64,000 nucleotides of DNA from Rhabditophanes sp. KR3021. Lineage: Eukaryota > Nematoda > Chromadorea > Rhabditida > Alloionematidae. Below are positions 35,270 to 46,838 of this stretch, one piece after another. Under the pieces are notes generated by a model. It ran no database searches and was not told the origin of the DNA. It saw nothing but the letters and a program-made list of their open reading frames with translations. Positions within the stretch are counted from its first letter, which is position 1; each line of letters begins with the position of its first letter. The DNA is taken from assembly GCA_963281155.1 (NCBI GenBank), contig CAUJLY010000006.1, positions 248,001 to 312,000 on the forward strand. Direction: 5' to 3'. Position numbers and translations under genes: made by a program.

Positions 35270-36854
35270 TTAATTTTTTTTCTTTAATTGAGTGACTTCC
35301 TTTTTACATGTAAATTTCTTATAAAATGTAAAAATAATAAAACCAATTGATCCCAAAATAATTGCTAAAAATGACACAAAAAATGCTATAACATCTAAGA
35401 GTGCATATTGATACAATGGCATATCATGTCCTTGCATATTGAGATTTGGCAATTTGTCGAATTTTGCAGCAAATTGAATGTGATTAATGTATTGTTGAGT
35501 TTGATTTTGTGGTCTATTTTTAATCATGTCACTAATTTCACTATTCTTTTCTACTAATCTTTCAATTGCGTTAGATAATTTAATGACATCTGATGCATCT
35601 TCTTTTAATAATATAATTCCAAATTTATTTTTTTCTACAAGAAGTCCATTACGATGTTGATCTGCAAAAAGACTGATAACAATTAATTTGTTCCATAAAT
35701 AGCACTTTCTGTAACTGAGTTTAATCCACCCTAAAAAAGATAAATAAATATCTAACACAATATTTATTATTTAAACTTACATGAGTAATAAAAGCTTCAA
35801 CTCTGGAATCATTTAAAATGGCAGTTTGATCTAACCATGAATACAAATGACAATTATCTAAATCTTGGCATGTTCCATCCGTTGGTTCTTCATATTTCCA
35901 TATAAATGTAACGTGACTTAATTTTTTAAAAGTTGCCAACAAAGCATTTCTAATATCTTTTGGTATATCTACTGATCTTGCATTTGATCCAAAACTAACT
36001 AATACATTATATTTATTCTTATTCAAAACTACATCCCATTCAGCAAGTAATTTTTTGGCAGGCAAAACTGAAAATCCTCCAACTTCAACTACCTTGCTTA
36101 AAAGTGGATAAGCTAACGCAATATATGGATCTTCATTACTCATATGAAATGCTATGTCTCTAATTTCTTCCTCAATATTAACTACATCTGTTCCCAATTT
36201 GTCGTCAAGTATCTTTTGTTGCATTGGTAAAGATTATCCGCCAAACGATTTCATTACATAATGGCTTAATACATTTTTCATTCTTCCAAAAAAGTTCATT
36301 TCTAATTTTATTTAAACGTACTTATAAAATGTTGATTTAAAGCCACTACTGGAAATACTGACTGTTACTGGAACTTTGTACATTTTAAACACTCCAAAAG
36401 CACACATGTCAAAAGATTCGGTAACTCCAATATCAAATTTTTCATTAATCATCCATTTAGTGAATTCATCATCTTGAACAACATTTTCACAACTAGCAAC
36501 ATTAACTTCAATAAAAATTTTAGCTTTGGATAAAAATGACAACGGGTTTCCACCTTCATGTTGCCATAAACTTTTTCCCATATTATTAATTTTGGCCCAA
36601 ATAGTATCAACCTTTTCAGACCTTGGAAGTTGAACAACATGAGCTAATTTGGTTCCAGTAGATTTAATTTGTGTATCAACTGGAACAGCAATTAAAGTAA
36701 CATTATGCCCAGCAGCCACCAAAATATCTGCACTTCTACCAACAAAATTTAGATGTGATTTGCCCATCATCGGAGAAATAAAGAGAATCTTCAAAGATTC
36801 AATTGAAACTCCAATTAATAACAATAACAATATTCTGCTAAATAAGTGTACCAT
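35270..36854 (-). CDS. UDP-glucuronosyltransferase (UGT), broken frame
   Basis: ATG 36854 starts a signal peptide (MVHLFSRILLLLLIGVSI), then LKILFISPMMGKSHLNFVG, as in nematode UGTs. Exon 1 ends at 36322 after SSSGFKSTFYK. The next coding codons, MNFFGRMKNVLSHYVMKSF, follow in phase after only 20 nt (GTACGT...ATTAG). A TAA at 36236-36234 interrupts the frame before QQKILDDKLG. The sugar-nucleotide signature FITH|GGLNSVTESAIYGT is split by a 50-nt intron (35780-35731), and a one-base shift at an A-run near 35687 precedes LIVISLFADQHRNG. The C-terminus has a membrane segment and a lysine tail (KKFTCKKEVTQLKKKN), the usual ER retention topology. It conjugates small lipophilic compounds. Confidence 0.85.
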
Positions 36855-36908
36855 TGTATACTCAATATTATAATTAGTTAGATGTGGTAATTATATTTTT
36901 GTCTATGT

Positions 36909-36917
36909 CTTTATATA
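36909..36917 (-). promoter_or_regulatory. TATA box of the UGT gene
   Basis: TATATAAAG on the minus strand, 55 nt before the ATG. Confidence 0.45.
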
Positions 36918-38026
36918 GAAATTTTGTCATTTGTACAACCTTGAATGATCAGCGATTATTTTTAAGACAATTGATAAGAAACCATTAATCACCAAACTAT
37001 CATAACAAATACTAACTTTAATGTAAATTCACATACTTTTTCATCAAAGATAGATTATGTAGTTCAAAGTATTATGATTTTTAGGTGTTAGTATTATTTT
37101 TGAATAAGTCAATATAAACTATAGATATTAGTGAATGAAATCTAATTCTATAGTAAAATATATGTTAAGTGACTGCTGTCGTCTCTTAGAAACTTATTGA
37201 AACACGGATAAAAGGCAAGTTTAAAGCAGTTTTTTATTATGATATCAAAATGTAATAAATGTGAGATGACTAAACATGGATACCTTAAAGAGATGATATA
37301 AAACTACTCAATATGAGCTACTTACGCATAGGAGTGATGAATCTGTTTTAGTTGTACTAATTGGGGTGTCTACTCAAGATTCTTGTAGTGAAATACCATT
37401 CTTATTTTGGGCGATGTCTATTGTACCAATCAAACGGTAGACAATCATAATTAGATACGTATGGTCAAGCAGTATGTGGGTCTACATGGAGAGTATCTTC
37501 ATTACAGTCAATATGAACTTCCGTATCATATTTGAACTTGAATATATAATAGTTTAAAGAAGTTACAATTTTTATTTGGACAAAGTATTAGTTATCAAAA
37601 AGAATTTTTATTTTGCATAAAAAATATGTTCACCAAATGATTATGTTATTTTAGTTGCCATTTGTTGATTATTAGCTTACAAAATATACTTTTAACTATT
37701 ATAAACCACGTAGTGTCCATGCATTTATTGCAATAAATAGATACATCCATAATATGCATATTTAATTGTTGGTTAATGTTATGTTCAAGTATAATTGTGA
37801 ATACTTTATTTGGCCAGTTGATTCAAAAATACATAACTTAATACAAATTGAATACGTTCATTTAATTCAGATTTTTAAAATGCTATTAGGAGGAACTCGA
37901 AAAGTTACACTTAATTTCAGAATTTCATCGCTTTTATCACTAATTGAAAAATCTCACGGTAATCCACTTAATAGATAATATTTTAATAGATTAACTACTG
38001 ACTTTGAAAAAATAACTCAAAAAGTA
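36918..38026. other. spacer
   Basis: A plus-strand ORF at 37766-37978 (FKYNCEYFIWPVDSKIHNL, LGGTRKVTLNF) might be an exon but has no recognisable domain. Nothing else supported. Confidence 0.3.
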
Positions 38027-38080
38027 TGCGTCCGAGGGAATCGAATCCCCATCACATGCTGACCATTACACCACGGACGC
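38027..38080 (-). tRNA. tRNA-like relic lacking the anticodon arm
   Basis: On the minus strand the 54 nt begin GCGTCCG and end CGGACGC(A), a perfect 7-bp acceptor stem. The D-arm part TGGTGTAATGGTCAGCAT (A box) is like tRNA-Gly/Glu. The T-arm part GGGGATTCGATTCCC (B box) is intact. Between them only about four bases remain where the anticodon arm and variable loop should be, so there is no anticodon. It is probably a deleted tRNA gene or tRNA-derived repeat that keeps its RNA polymerase III boxes. Confidence 0.65.
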
Positions 38081-38475
38081 TATTGATAAACATTATATTC
38101 ATTTTTTTAAGATGCAATTTAATTTATTTTATATCAAATCACGTCCATATAATAAAGTCAATTATTTCTTTTGAATTGATTTAATCACACAAATTCAATA
38201 TGATGACGCAAATGTATGATCTTGATTTTAAAGATCTAAATATGGTAAAATAATAGTTGTTACAATTAATATGAAAAATGTTGTGAAAGAACAATTTGTT
38301 AGTTAAGTAGTATCATAATATAATACATAAATGCTTTATTGGACGTAATTTCAAAAAAAAGTTTTAGTTGGAGTTTAGATTAAGTTGCATTCTTCAATAG
38401 ATTATGAGCTTTTACTCTACTATGTAAAGCCTACTTTACTACATAATAATCATTGGCAAATTTATTCAACTAAGC

Positions 38476-39052
38476 ATGTCATCTCAACTATTGCCTGTTT
38501 TTTCCTCTGATAAAGATGAATTGGACATTCCAATGTTCGTTATTCAACAATCCGGTACTTTAAAGCAAATGGTTAGCGGTAAGGTTTTATCCATTTAAAA
38601 TATGTTTATAATATTTTTATTTTAGATCTTGGACTTGACTTCTAATACGGAAATGGAAAGAATTGGCCTAGAAAAGTGCAATACTTATTCTTTAAAGAAA
38701 ACTATTGAATTTTGTGAATTTTATGATTCACTTCCAACACTTGATGATAACTCAACAAAAAGACTCATCAGGAGAGTATAAAAGCATTTCATGAGCAATT
38801 TGTCAAAGATGTTCAGGAATATAATTTTGTATTAATTTTGGTTGCTGATTTCTTGGATATCCCAAAAATGTTTACTGTACTTTGCGATGATGTCGCAGAT
38901 TCTATGAGAGGTAAAACAGTTGAAGAATGGCGTGAAAGATTTGACATAGTAGATGATTTTACTGAAGAAGATCATGAATACGTAAGTTTATTCACAAGGA
39001 AATCATTAATAACATTTTTTAGCTTAATAATCAAAATGCCTGGCTCGATTGA
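38476..39052 (+). CDS. Skp1-related protein (skr type), two frame breaks
   Basis: Skp1 links F-box proteins to cullin-1 in SCF ubiquitin ligases. Exon 1 (38476-38578) encodes LLPVFSSDKDELDIPMFVIQ and QSGTLKQMVS, the usual start of the POZ fold. A 47-nt intron is followed by DLGLDF. Shifts near 38640 and at an A5 run near 38760 are needed to read EKCNTYSLKKTIEFCEFYDS and then HQESIKAFHEQF. The C-terminal block VADFLDIPKMFTVLCDDVAD, GKTVEEWRERFDIVDDFTEE is classical Skp1. A 41-nt intron leads to the last exon, LNNQNAWLD-stop (Skp1 proteins usually end ..ENQW..). Confidence 0.8.
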
Positions 39053-39333
39053 TGAAAGAAATTGATTGTTTGTGGTTGATTTTATTGTTTATCTATCACT
39101 TGATTTTTGTTTTTAAAATTTAATAATGCCAAAGATAATTTTATGCTCTTTAATTTCTTTGTAAACTCCACATGTTAAATAAAAACTTCAATTTTGGATT
39201 ATATGTTACCTCATGTATTATCTGCATTTTCAAAGAATATAGATCACCTGTAAATTAAATGTTACAGCAACATAATTTTCAATAAACAAATCAAAAGTTT
39301 TATAATGGTATTATAAACTTGAAATATCAAATT

Positions 39334-40121
39334 CACGGTGCTGGAAAACGGGAAATGGAACTTACCATGTAAATCTAAAATAGAATAAACATAAAAATTT
39401 AACTTCTTAAGCACAAAATATGTGTAATGCTTTGTGTAGAAATAGTACATAAGGGTTCAATAAATTTGTGATGATTTTCTTGATCTGCGAGCACATCAAA
39501 ACAAAAATGTTGTGGTATTTATACTAAATTTGAAAATGAGTTTTTTTAAAGTCAATTGAGTCATTGATACTATTCTTGTCATATTGCTTAACACATTTTA
39601 AATTAGAACTCAATTTTCTTATAGCTATTTTAATAAACAATGGCCAAGATATGTGTAAAACTGTTTTAAAAGATAATAAATAACACAATCTTGTATTTAA
39701 ATTTTAAACATAATAGTTGAAAAAATATGCATTTATTTTTTTTTAAAACATATTTTGGTGTATTAAACGGCTTATTTGTAAAATATCAATTAAACGGTTT
39801 TAAATAATTTTTTTTCAAAGAGTAATTGTGACATATACAATACATGTAATATATTTTTTAGTAATGTATCATAAAGAGCTTGAAAAATGCTATTTAATGG
39901 TATAAAGACATTTTTAAAATAGTCGAAAAAAAGTTGATAAAAATCATTCGAAAATTGACCGAAAACAATCAAAATTTTACATGCCTCTCCTGAAAATGTT
40001 TCAACTCGAAATGAGTTGGGAGTAGTTTTAAACGCTTTATCAGATCCAAATTAGTATATGTAGACATTAAAAACACATGGTAAGTTCCATTTCTTTTTTT
40101 ACTCTAACAAAAAGCACCGTG
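39334..40121. mobile_element. non-autonomous CAC-ended transposon, copy D
   Basis: 788 bp, CACGGTGCT at the left end and AGCACCGTG at the right. The outer inverted repeat includes GAAATGGAACTTACCATGT. The right 310 bp (39820-40121) match 58708-59030 of copy C in inverted orientation, almost base for base. No transposase frame. A MITE-like derivative of copy C. Confidence 0.75.
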
Positions 40122-40166
40122 TTCCAAATAAAAAAAATGGAAACATTGTGCTAATTAGAAAGAGAT

Positions 40167-41099
40167 TTAAGTTGTAACTATAAATTTTGTATTATTTCTT
40201 GTTTGTGGATTAGTTTCAGATTGAACAACATTCTTCTTAAAGTAAAATTTGATAAATTGAGTTCTTAAATTTTTGTTAGTTATCAGGTGAAGATAAAAGT
40301 CCAGAAAGCAAGCAAGGTCACTTATCCACATAGATTGCAAGAGTGCGAAAGTAACCACATCTGTTAAGCTGAAGAAGGTTCCTATTATTCGGACAATTAT
40401 ATAAATTTGTAGTAGAAGCAGGGATAAAAAGGATGCAACACAGTGTAGTACCATGATATTCTCAAATCGACCTATTTTTCGACCGTTCATGTGTGTTTTC
40501 TTTATTTTGATTATATTCAACATGTTAAATATTAATGAGGCAAGCATCAAACCACCATAATACAAGACTGAATAACAAAATTGATAGTAAGTGACGGAAG
40601 GGGAATAAAAGAAGATGGATACAATATCTTCATACTTAACATAATGTGATGGATAGAATAACAAACCACAACCAAGAGCAAACGAAATCAAAACATGTCC
40701 AATTATTATTCTTTTTACATTTGTTCGACAAGACCATTTCTTGTACATTAAAGGCTTATGAAGTGCCACAAACATATTGAAAGAGGTAATAGCTGCAGAC
40801 TGAAACATCAAGCAATAACTGATCAAAGAAGCCATGTATGCAATTGAAGCAATGTAGTCGCGTTGTGTAAAGAAATCTGACAAGTCAAAGTAGAAGTTTA
40901 TTTTTGAGAAAAGTAAAGCTGATATTTGGTAAAGGAGGGCTCCGTATGTTTTGAGCAGCATAAAGGCATAATATTCGTTTGAAATTATGCGCTCATCTTT
41001 ATAAATGCTCACAGTCATGAAGATGGCAAATAAAATCATTAGAACAGATGAAGGTAAAGCATAGTCGATTTGAATGTATTGAAATGTGGACATATACAT
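40167..41099 (-). CDS. 7-transmembrane chemoreceptor (serpentine receptor, Srg/Srv-like), intact
   Basis: A single-exon frame of 310 residues with seven hydrophobic segments: SSVLMILFAIFMTVSIY, ASIAYMASLISYCLMF, a third segment ending in FNMFVALHKPLMYKKW, then IIIGHVLISFALGCGLLF, SVLYYGGLMLASLIFNML, ENIMVLHCVASFLSLLLL and the last, before LITNKNLRTQFIKFYF. The NxFxALxxPLxYxxW after segment three and the NKNLR after segment seven fit nematode Srg-superfamily chemoreceptors. Nematode receptors of this group usually have introns, so a single exon is a little unusual. It is probably expressed in sensory neurons, but nothing here shows that. Confidence 0.75.
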   Translation of the reverse strand: MYMSTFQYIQIDYALPSSVLMILFAIFMTVSIYKDERIISNEYYAFMLLKTYGALLYQISALLFSKINFYFDLSDFFTQRDYIASIAYMASLISYCLMFQSAAITSFNMFVALHKPLMYKKWSCRTNVKRIIIGHVLISFALGCGLLFYPSHYVKYEDIVSIFFYSPSVTYYQFCYSVLYYGGLMLASLIFNMLNIIKIKKTHMNGRKIGRFENIMVLHCVASFLSLLLLQIYIIVRIIGTFFSLTDVVTFALLQSMWISDLACFLDFYLHLITNKNLRTQFIKFYFKKNVVQSETNPQTRNNTKFIVTT

Positions 41100-41997
41100 C
41101 TTGAAAATACGATATTTAAAGTAAATGACACCAATAAATTTTTAACTTTATGAAACTTCATTTGTTAGGGCACGTATCAATCATTTGTACGTGCAAATAA
41201 GTAAATGTAAGTTACGGCTTCTTTGTTTGCATGAATTACGCAAGCATTATATACTTAATTAATATTTTGTATGTGCAAGTGCCTGGATATATGTATATTA
41301 TTTAATTAGAATTCTTCGTTTGGTAGCTTTTCTTAGAATTTACTTTTATAGGTACAAATATTTTAATGTCATCATTCTTTTTATATTGGCCAAATAAAAT
41401 TTATCATTAGGTACGAATGCATTTTTCAAAACTTTTTCTCTTTTATAATTAACCTGCTGGGGCTCTCCCTACTCAAATGACTTTCTCCTCTCGTTCCACT
41501 TGAAGGAATTTCCATATAATAACAGTTTTTCAGGAAACTACTTTTATTTATCCCTAGCCAAAAAATAATATCTTTACCTTTTGTGGTTTTACATTATTAG
41601 CTGTTTCTAGAAGCAGAGCATTTGAGTTCTTAAGTTTCGTTTATGTCATTAGACTTAGTTTTCCAGCTTTGCTAACTGGTGTAACATTTTTTCCAAAAAT
41701 CTAACTTGAGGCACATTCCTAGAAAATCTCTGGAAAAGGTCAACGTTTTCGACATTATACCCTCGAGCCCAAATATTTTTAAAATTCCACTCATTTTGTT
41801 TAAAGACAAAGATTCAATGTACCCAAATCATTGAACAGATTTGGAATATCTTCTTTTCTAGAGCTTATGTGAGGCATTAACATAATCCAAACAAAAAAAG
41901 TTGCAGACAAATTCACTAGTTTACGGAATCCCTGCTTTAACTATAAGTAAATAAATACAAAAACGTGGAGAAATGAATCTATGTAGTATTCAAACAA
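41100..41997. other. spacer without recognisable features
   Basis: Nothing supported on either strand. Confidence 0.4.
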
Positions 41998-42336
41998 TTA
42001 AAGAGTATCGGTACATGCATCACCCTCAACGCAGGATTTAGCAATGTTGCAAACTTGACACGGAGTCATTCCATTTTGAAAATGACCATAAATTTTGTCA
42101 ATGTTAGCATCAACAATTTGTAAACAAGTGGTTATGGCATTCATTCCGTATTGAGCTCCGTAAGTATAGCATTGACGAGTCAAATCAGTAAGAAGACTAA
42201 TTTCAGGTTCTCCATTTTTAAAATGACTTTCAGCAGCTTTAATGACTTCGTGACAAATTGCACATTGTGGAGTAGCAGCATAGGTACTTGAAATGACCAA
42301 GACTCAAATGGAAAGGGCAATAATCAATTTAGACAT
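41998..42336 (-). CDS. saposin-like secreted protein with in-frame TGA in the signal peptide
   Basis: ATG 42336 begins MSKLIIALSI, then a TGA at 42306-42304, then in the same frame VLVISSTYAATPQCAICHEV. The hydrophobic run across the stop makes a normal signal peptide. The mature domain has the saposin-B pattern CAIC...RQC...TTC...CQVC, with two more Cys near the end (SCVEGDAC). Saposin-like proteins of nematodes bind lipids and some form pores in bacterial membranes. The length is about 112 residues, one domain. A start inside the ORF at 42300 (TTG) would give a truncated signal and is unlikely. Confidence 0.65.
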
Positions 42337-44640
42337 ATTTAACTAATAAACTTATAATTTGATGGTGATAATAGATGAATCCATGTTTCAATTTATACTA
42401 CAAATACTGAAAAATTTGTACTTAAAGCTTAGTCCTCTTATTTTTATCATTGAATATAAAGATAATAATGTTTAACATTTAAGGATTATTTTCTAAAATT
42501 AGAACAGTTTACAAAAGTAGATTTATATGTTTGCCATATTGCAATGATTTGTTCGTGTGTTGTAGCAGATTTATTTTATGGGGTTATGTCAAAAGATTAT
42601 CGTAATGAAATTCAAATGGTTAATTACATCATGCCAAGTGGTATAATGAATGAGGAGACAAAAAAACAAGTTTTTCTGAGAACTAATATAGTAGGTTGTT
42701 ATGTTTATATATATGTAACTCTCCTGTTTTTTAGAAAGAGACTGTTTTTCTAAGATGTCTTTTAATAATGTTATCAGAGAGTATAATATAAAGAAATTAA
42801 ATAATTTTGTAATATTTGTATATCAACAATATTTTTTGTTCTAAAATCAATTGTAGATTAGTAAATAATGAAATAAAACTACGAGGAACTTTTAACAATC
42901 GAAAAATCACATAATCTACATATTTATAGAATGTGAGCAAAAGGCTTAATATAAAGAAAGATATGTGATGAGTATAACTGTTTCGTTATATTGAATATGC
43001 TAAATGATAGTATTTATAGCCGTCTCACAAATTTGTTCGTGATTTAATCAACTGGATTAATATTACTTCATATATAATATACTATTTTCAGATACCCAGC
43101 CAAAACAATTATAATGGAGGATTTTGAATGTTACTTGAATTGTAAAAAGTTCAAAACTTATAAAATTCATATTTCAATAAATGTTATAATGAGAGATAAA
43201 TGACGATTACCTAGATTCCTCGTACTATTAATGGCATTTTTTATGAAGTAGGAGACTAACAAATTGCATAGGTAATTAAAACAAACTGAATTGATATGAT
43301 GATTTAGATTCGATCCACGTAAAGGAAAATGAAGTTTTTTGAAAAATATCCCCAAACAAACGGATAATATCGCTTTATCAAGTTTTAATCAAACAATAAA
43401 ATGCCGTGGTGGAGAAAACATAATGTCGTTATGTCAACTTTATGACATCTGAAATGACAAATGGCATGAAATGGACGGATTACCTGTTCTTACTGATGGA
43501 GCAAAATCATTTGATAATGCTAGTTCCATTACTGTAGTTGGTGGGTTTTGAAAAAGAAGATTGGAAAGTTCAATAGATTACAAATTCACCGAAAGCCAAA
43601 ATTAATGTACATTTAACTATGATTTTATTGATGTATTTTAAAATGTTCTAAATATTTATGAATATATTGCATGTAAATTTTTATTTTTGTAAAGGAAGAG
43701 TAGTTAAATTAACTGGTACTTATATTTTGGCTTTTAAATTTAGTAATTCAATGTAAAAATGTAATAGAACTAAACTAACCTTGCTATTTTTGTTGTATTG
43801 TTTTTAAAGTCAATTTTAGCATGTATCAACAGACTACTGATATTTTACAAAGTGCTCATGTAGGAATGTAATCTGCCATATGTTTTATTGTTTTGAGCAA
43901 ATGTGAAATAACCCAAGTCCTAAATAAATTTGGATGACAATAATTGGTATAGCTTATTTGGAAATATTACATCATCATTAACTGTAAATATTATCTTAGT
44001 TTTTTTAACAAAACCACCATTTAAACTAATTAACTAGAATTATTTCCAATTAAACAGACGCATTACTTTTGCAGCAATATGTGCTAAAGATTAGTGGAAA
44101 TGTTGGTAGAAAACTAGAGATGTACCTGATTTAGATTATAATGCCATTTTGAGTGAAAATAAAAGAAAGTTGGCGGAAGAAAAATCGGCGATCCAAACTA
44201 CTTACAAGCCATTTAGTATACTTGAATTTTTAATATAAATGCATTCAATAAAACGTTTGCTGATACTTTGTTTTATTTCTAGTTATTAAACACTTTGATA
44301 CTTCAATGGCATTGAATAATTTACGTGATATCTTGAGTTAAATATTAAATAACAACTGTTCGCAAAGAAATACAAAAATGTTTATCTAATACTAAACTAA
44401 TTTCTTATTGCCAAAGGTTATAAAGTCAATGGCACTTTGATGAATTACTTAGTATTTCAATCAAAATACTAGAAAGAGATATTAAATAACAGCTGCTAGC
44501 TAGCGGATTCAAAAATCAAAATGTAACATTGTGTAACTTAATTTCCATATAAATAAAATATTTCCCTCTTTATTTATCACAAATCCATTTCAACTAATTT
44601 AAATACAGCTACTTTAACTTATTTTTTTTTCATTTCAGAA
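42337..44640. other. long spacer
   Basis: Around 43470-43560 the plus strand reads MDGLPVLTDGAKSFDNASS and ITVVGGF, faintly like a Kelch repeat fragment. No start or intact gene. Nothing else supported. Confidence 0.3.
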
Positions 44641-44644
44641 TTAT

Positions 44645-46264
44645 ATGATCAAAATCACAAATTTAATTGTTGCAATTGTTGCTGTGCTTATTAATATAAT
44701 ATCTTCTTGTGGATTCCATAATGAAGGTCCGTTTGAGATTAGATGGAAAAATGAATCCATCACTGATCCTTTAATTATTGAACTTGCAAAAAAAGCCACA
44801 GTGGAATCAACAATGAGGCAGACACCATTAATTACCATTCACACGTCGATTTAGTTTCAGCAAGGTCTTACGCATATGCATTTGATAATAGTTCTATAAA
44901 TTATGAAATTGTATTTAAGGTTGGTGCAACAAGTGCCAAAACAAATGATATCAAAGATGATATTAAATATAGTGAACTTAACGTCGCTCCAAATTCTACA
45001 CAACAGTTAGTTACTGCTCTACTCAACAGATTTGGACCAAACGAAGACAAAAAATTTGTTTCTATAGATATCTTAGAATTTTAACAAATCCCAGTTAATG
45101 GTCAAATGTCAGAAGAATGGAAAAACATACCTGGTACAGATCCCTCCATTGTTAAAGTTGTCCAAACAGCTTTCAAAGAACATTTAAATAGCTTTGGTTT
45201 ATATCCATTCAAGGGATCAAAGAAGATTGATCGCTATACATTCGTTGATATAGTCTCAACAAAGTCTCTTGTTATCTCAAGATTACTTCTTCAAATCAAA
45301 GTTAAGGTTAATGAAACTATTTTGGTAAAGAATGATCGGAACATATTAGATGTTTATCACAAAATCAAATCTAATGGAGTTGACTCAAATGAATTGGAGA
45401 TCACCGAAAATATAACTCAAAAAATAGTTACTTTTAATTATTTTACTAATACACGTAAAAATACCCTAATAGTGACAATTAAAAAAATTGATGAAGTTTC
45501 AATTGACGAGCACAGTATAAACCAATTAGATACTGAATCAATCATTTCTAGAGACAGAGATATTCAAACTTCTATTTCTTCAGGATGGATTGAACAATCA
45601 ATTACTGATCCATACGTCTTGAAACTAGCCCAAAATGCTACCAAAATATTCAATGCTCAATCAAACTTTTCTGCTTACTATTCTCTTGCTAATGTAGTTT
45701 CATCTGGATCTATTATAAATTCAGAATTCTTTCATATAATTACATTTAAAGTTGCTGAGACGGCTGTTCAAAAAAAGTGAAGCCAGTATTGCTGATATTA
45801 AACATAATGAACTTGTAGTTGCACCAAATGGAACACAAAAACTAGTAACTGTATTCATTTGGTCTAAACCATGGGAACATTTAGAGGAATATTCTATCAA
45901 ACTAGTTATGCCATACAAAAAAGAAATTGAAAAAGAATGGGTTGCTGAATCTATTACTGACCAACGTATCGTTGAATATGCTCAAAATGCCACCATAGTT
46001 ATTAACAAATACGATGTAAATGATACTTCTGCTTACCAATCACTTGTTGAAATAGTTTCAGCCAAAGTTAGATTTGATTCAAAATTATTTTATAGAATTC
46101 AAATTAAAACTGGGGAAACAGATGTCAAGAAGAATGAAGTCAGACACAAAGATTTGAATTATGATGAACTTAAGGCTTCCGTAAATGGGACAGAAACATT
46201 ATATAATGTTACTATTGGGGTTGAATGGTATAAAGAAGAATCTTTTTATATTAAGAATGTTTAG
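44645..46264 (+). CDS. four-domain cystatin-like secreted protein, cysteine-poor, frame breaks
   Basis: Signal peptide at 44645 (MIKITNLIVAIVAVLINIIS), then four tandem cystatin-fold units. Unit 1: RWKNESITDPLIIELAKKAT, HVDLVSARSYAYAFDN, IVFKVGATSAKTND. Unit 2: EEWKNIPGTDPSIVKVVQTA, YTFVDIVSTK. Unit 3: GWIEQSITDPYVLKLAQNAT, YYSLANVVSSG, ITFKVAETAVQKK, VFIWSKPWEHLEEY with the PW loop. Unit 4: EWVAESITDQRIVEYAQNAT, IQIKTGETDVKKNEV. Cystatins inhibit papain-like proteases through QxVxG and PW loops and have two disulphides. Here QxVxG and the paired Cys are absent in every unit. A shift near 44812, a TAA at 45082-45084 and a shift in an A7 run near 45772 break the frame. Confidence 0.65.
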
Positions 46265-46838
46265 GAACCTTGAGTTGGAGATTTTTACTAACATAAGTTC
46301 AAAAATAAGTGATTAAAAATACATTTACAAAATGTCTTAAATTTGATAATACTTTTCTAGACTAAAATAAAATTCTTTTTACATTTCTTTTATTCGTGAT
46401 CTTTTATTAAACAATTGATATTATTAACCACTTAGTGACAATAATTAATATGTTCATGGCTTTTGATGATTCATCTTGTAACTAAATCAAAGTATAAAAA
46501 ATGACAGGGTAACAACTGTTTGCTAGAGACTAAAAAGATCCACTTGTGACATTGCTTACCATATTTTATTTTTCATCTAAATAAGTGTAATTTTATCATT
46601 TAGCATATACTCATTTATCCCTATAATATTTTTTTCTAATTAGGATTCATATTGAATTTAATAAATAAACAAATAAATATTTAGTGTATGTATGACTAAA
46701 AATTGTAAATACATGTTATAGTGTGTAACGATAAATAGCCACGTATACGCTGTGATGTATTAGATCAAGGAAGATATTATTATGTAAAGAGAAAAGTATA
46801 TATATTTCTAATGTTATGATAAAACGGAGTTTGTATAG

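Noticed and set aside
42544..42753. ORF of 69 codons at 42.5 kb
   Set aside because: Its end runs through GTTATG...TTTTTTAG intron-like sequence and it shows no recognisable family; too weak to list.
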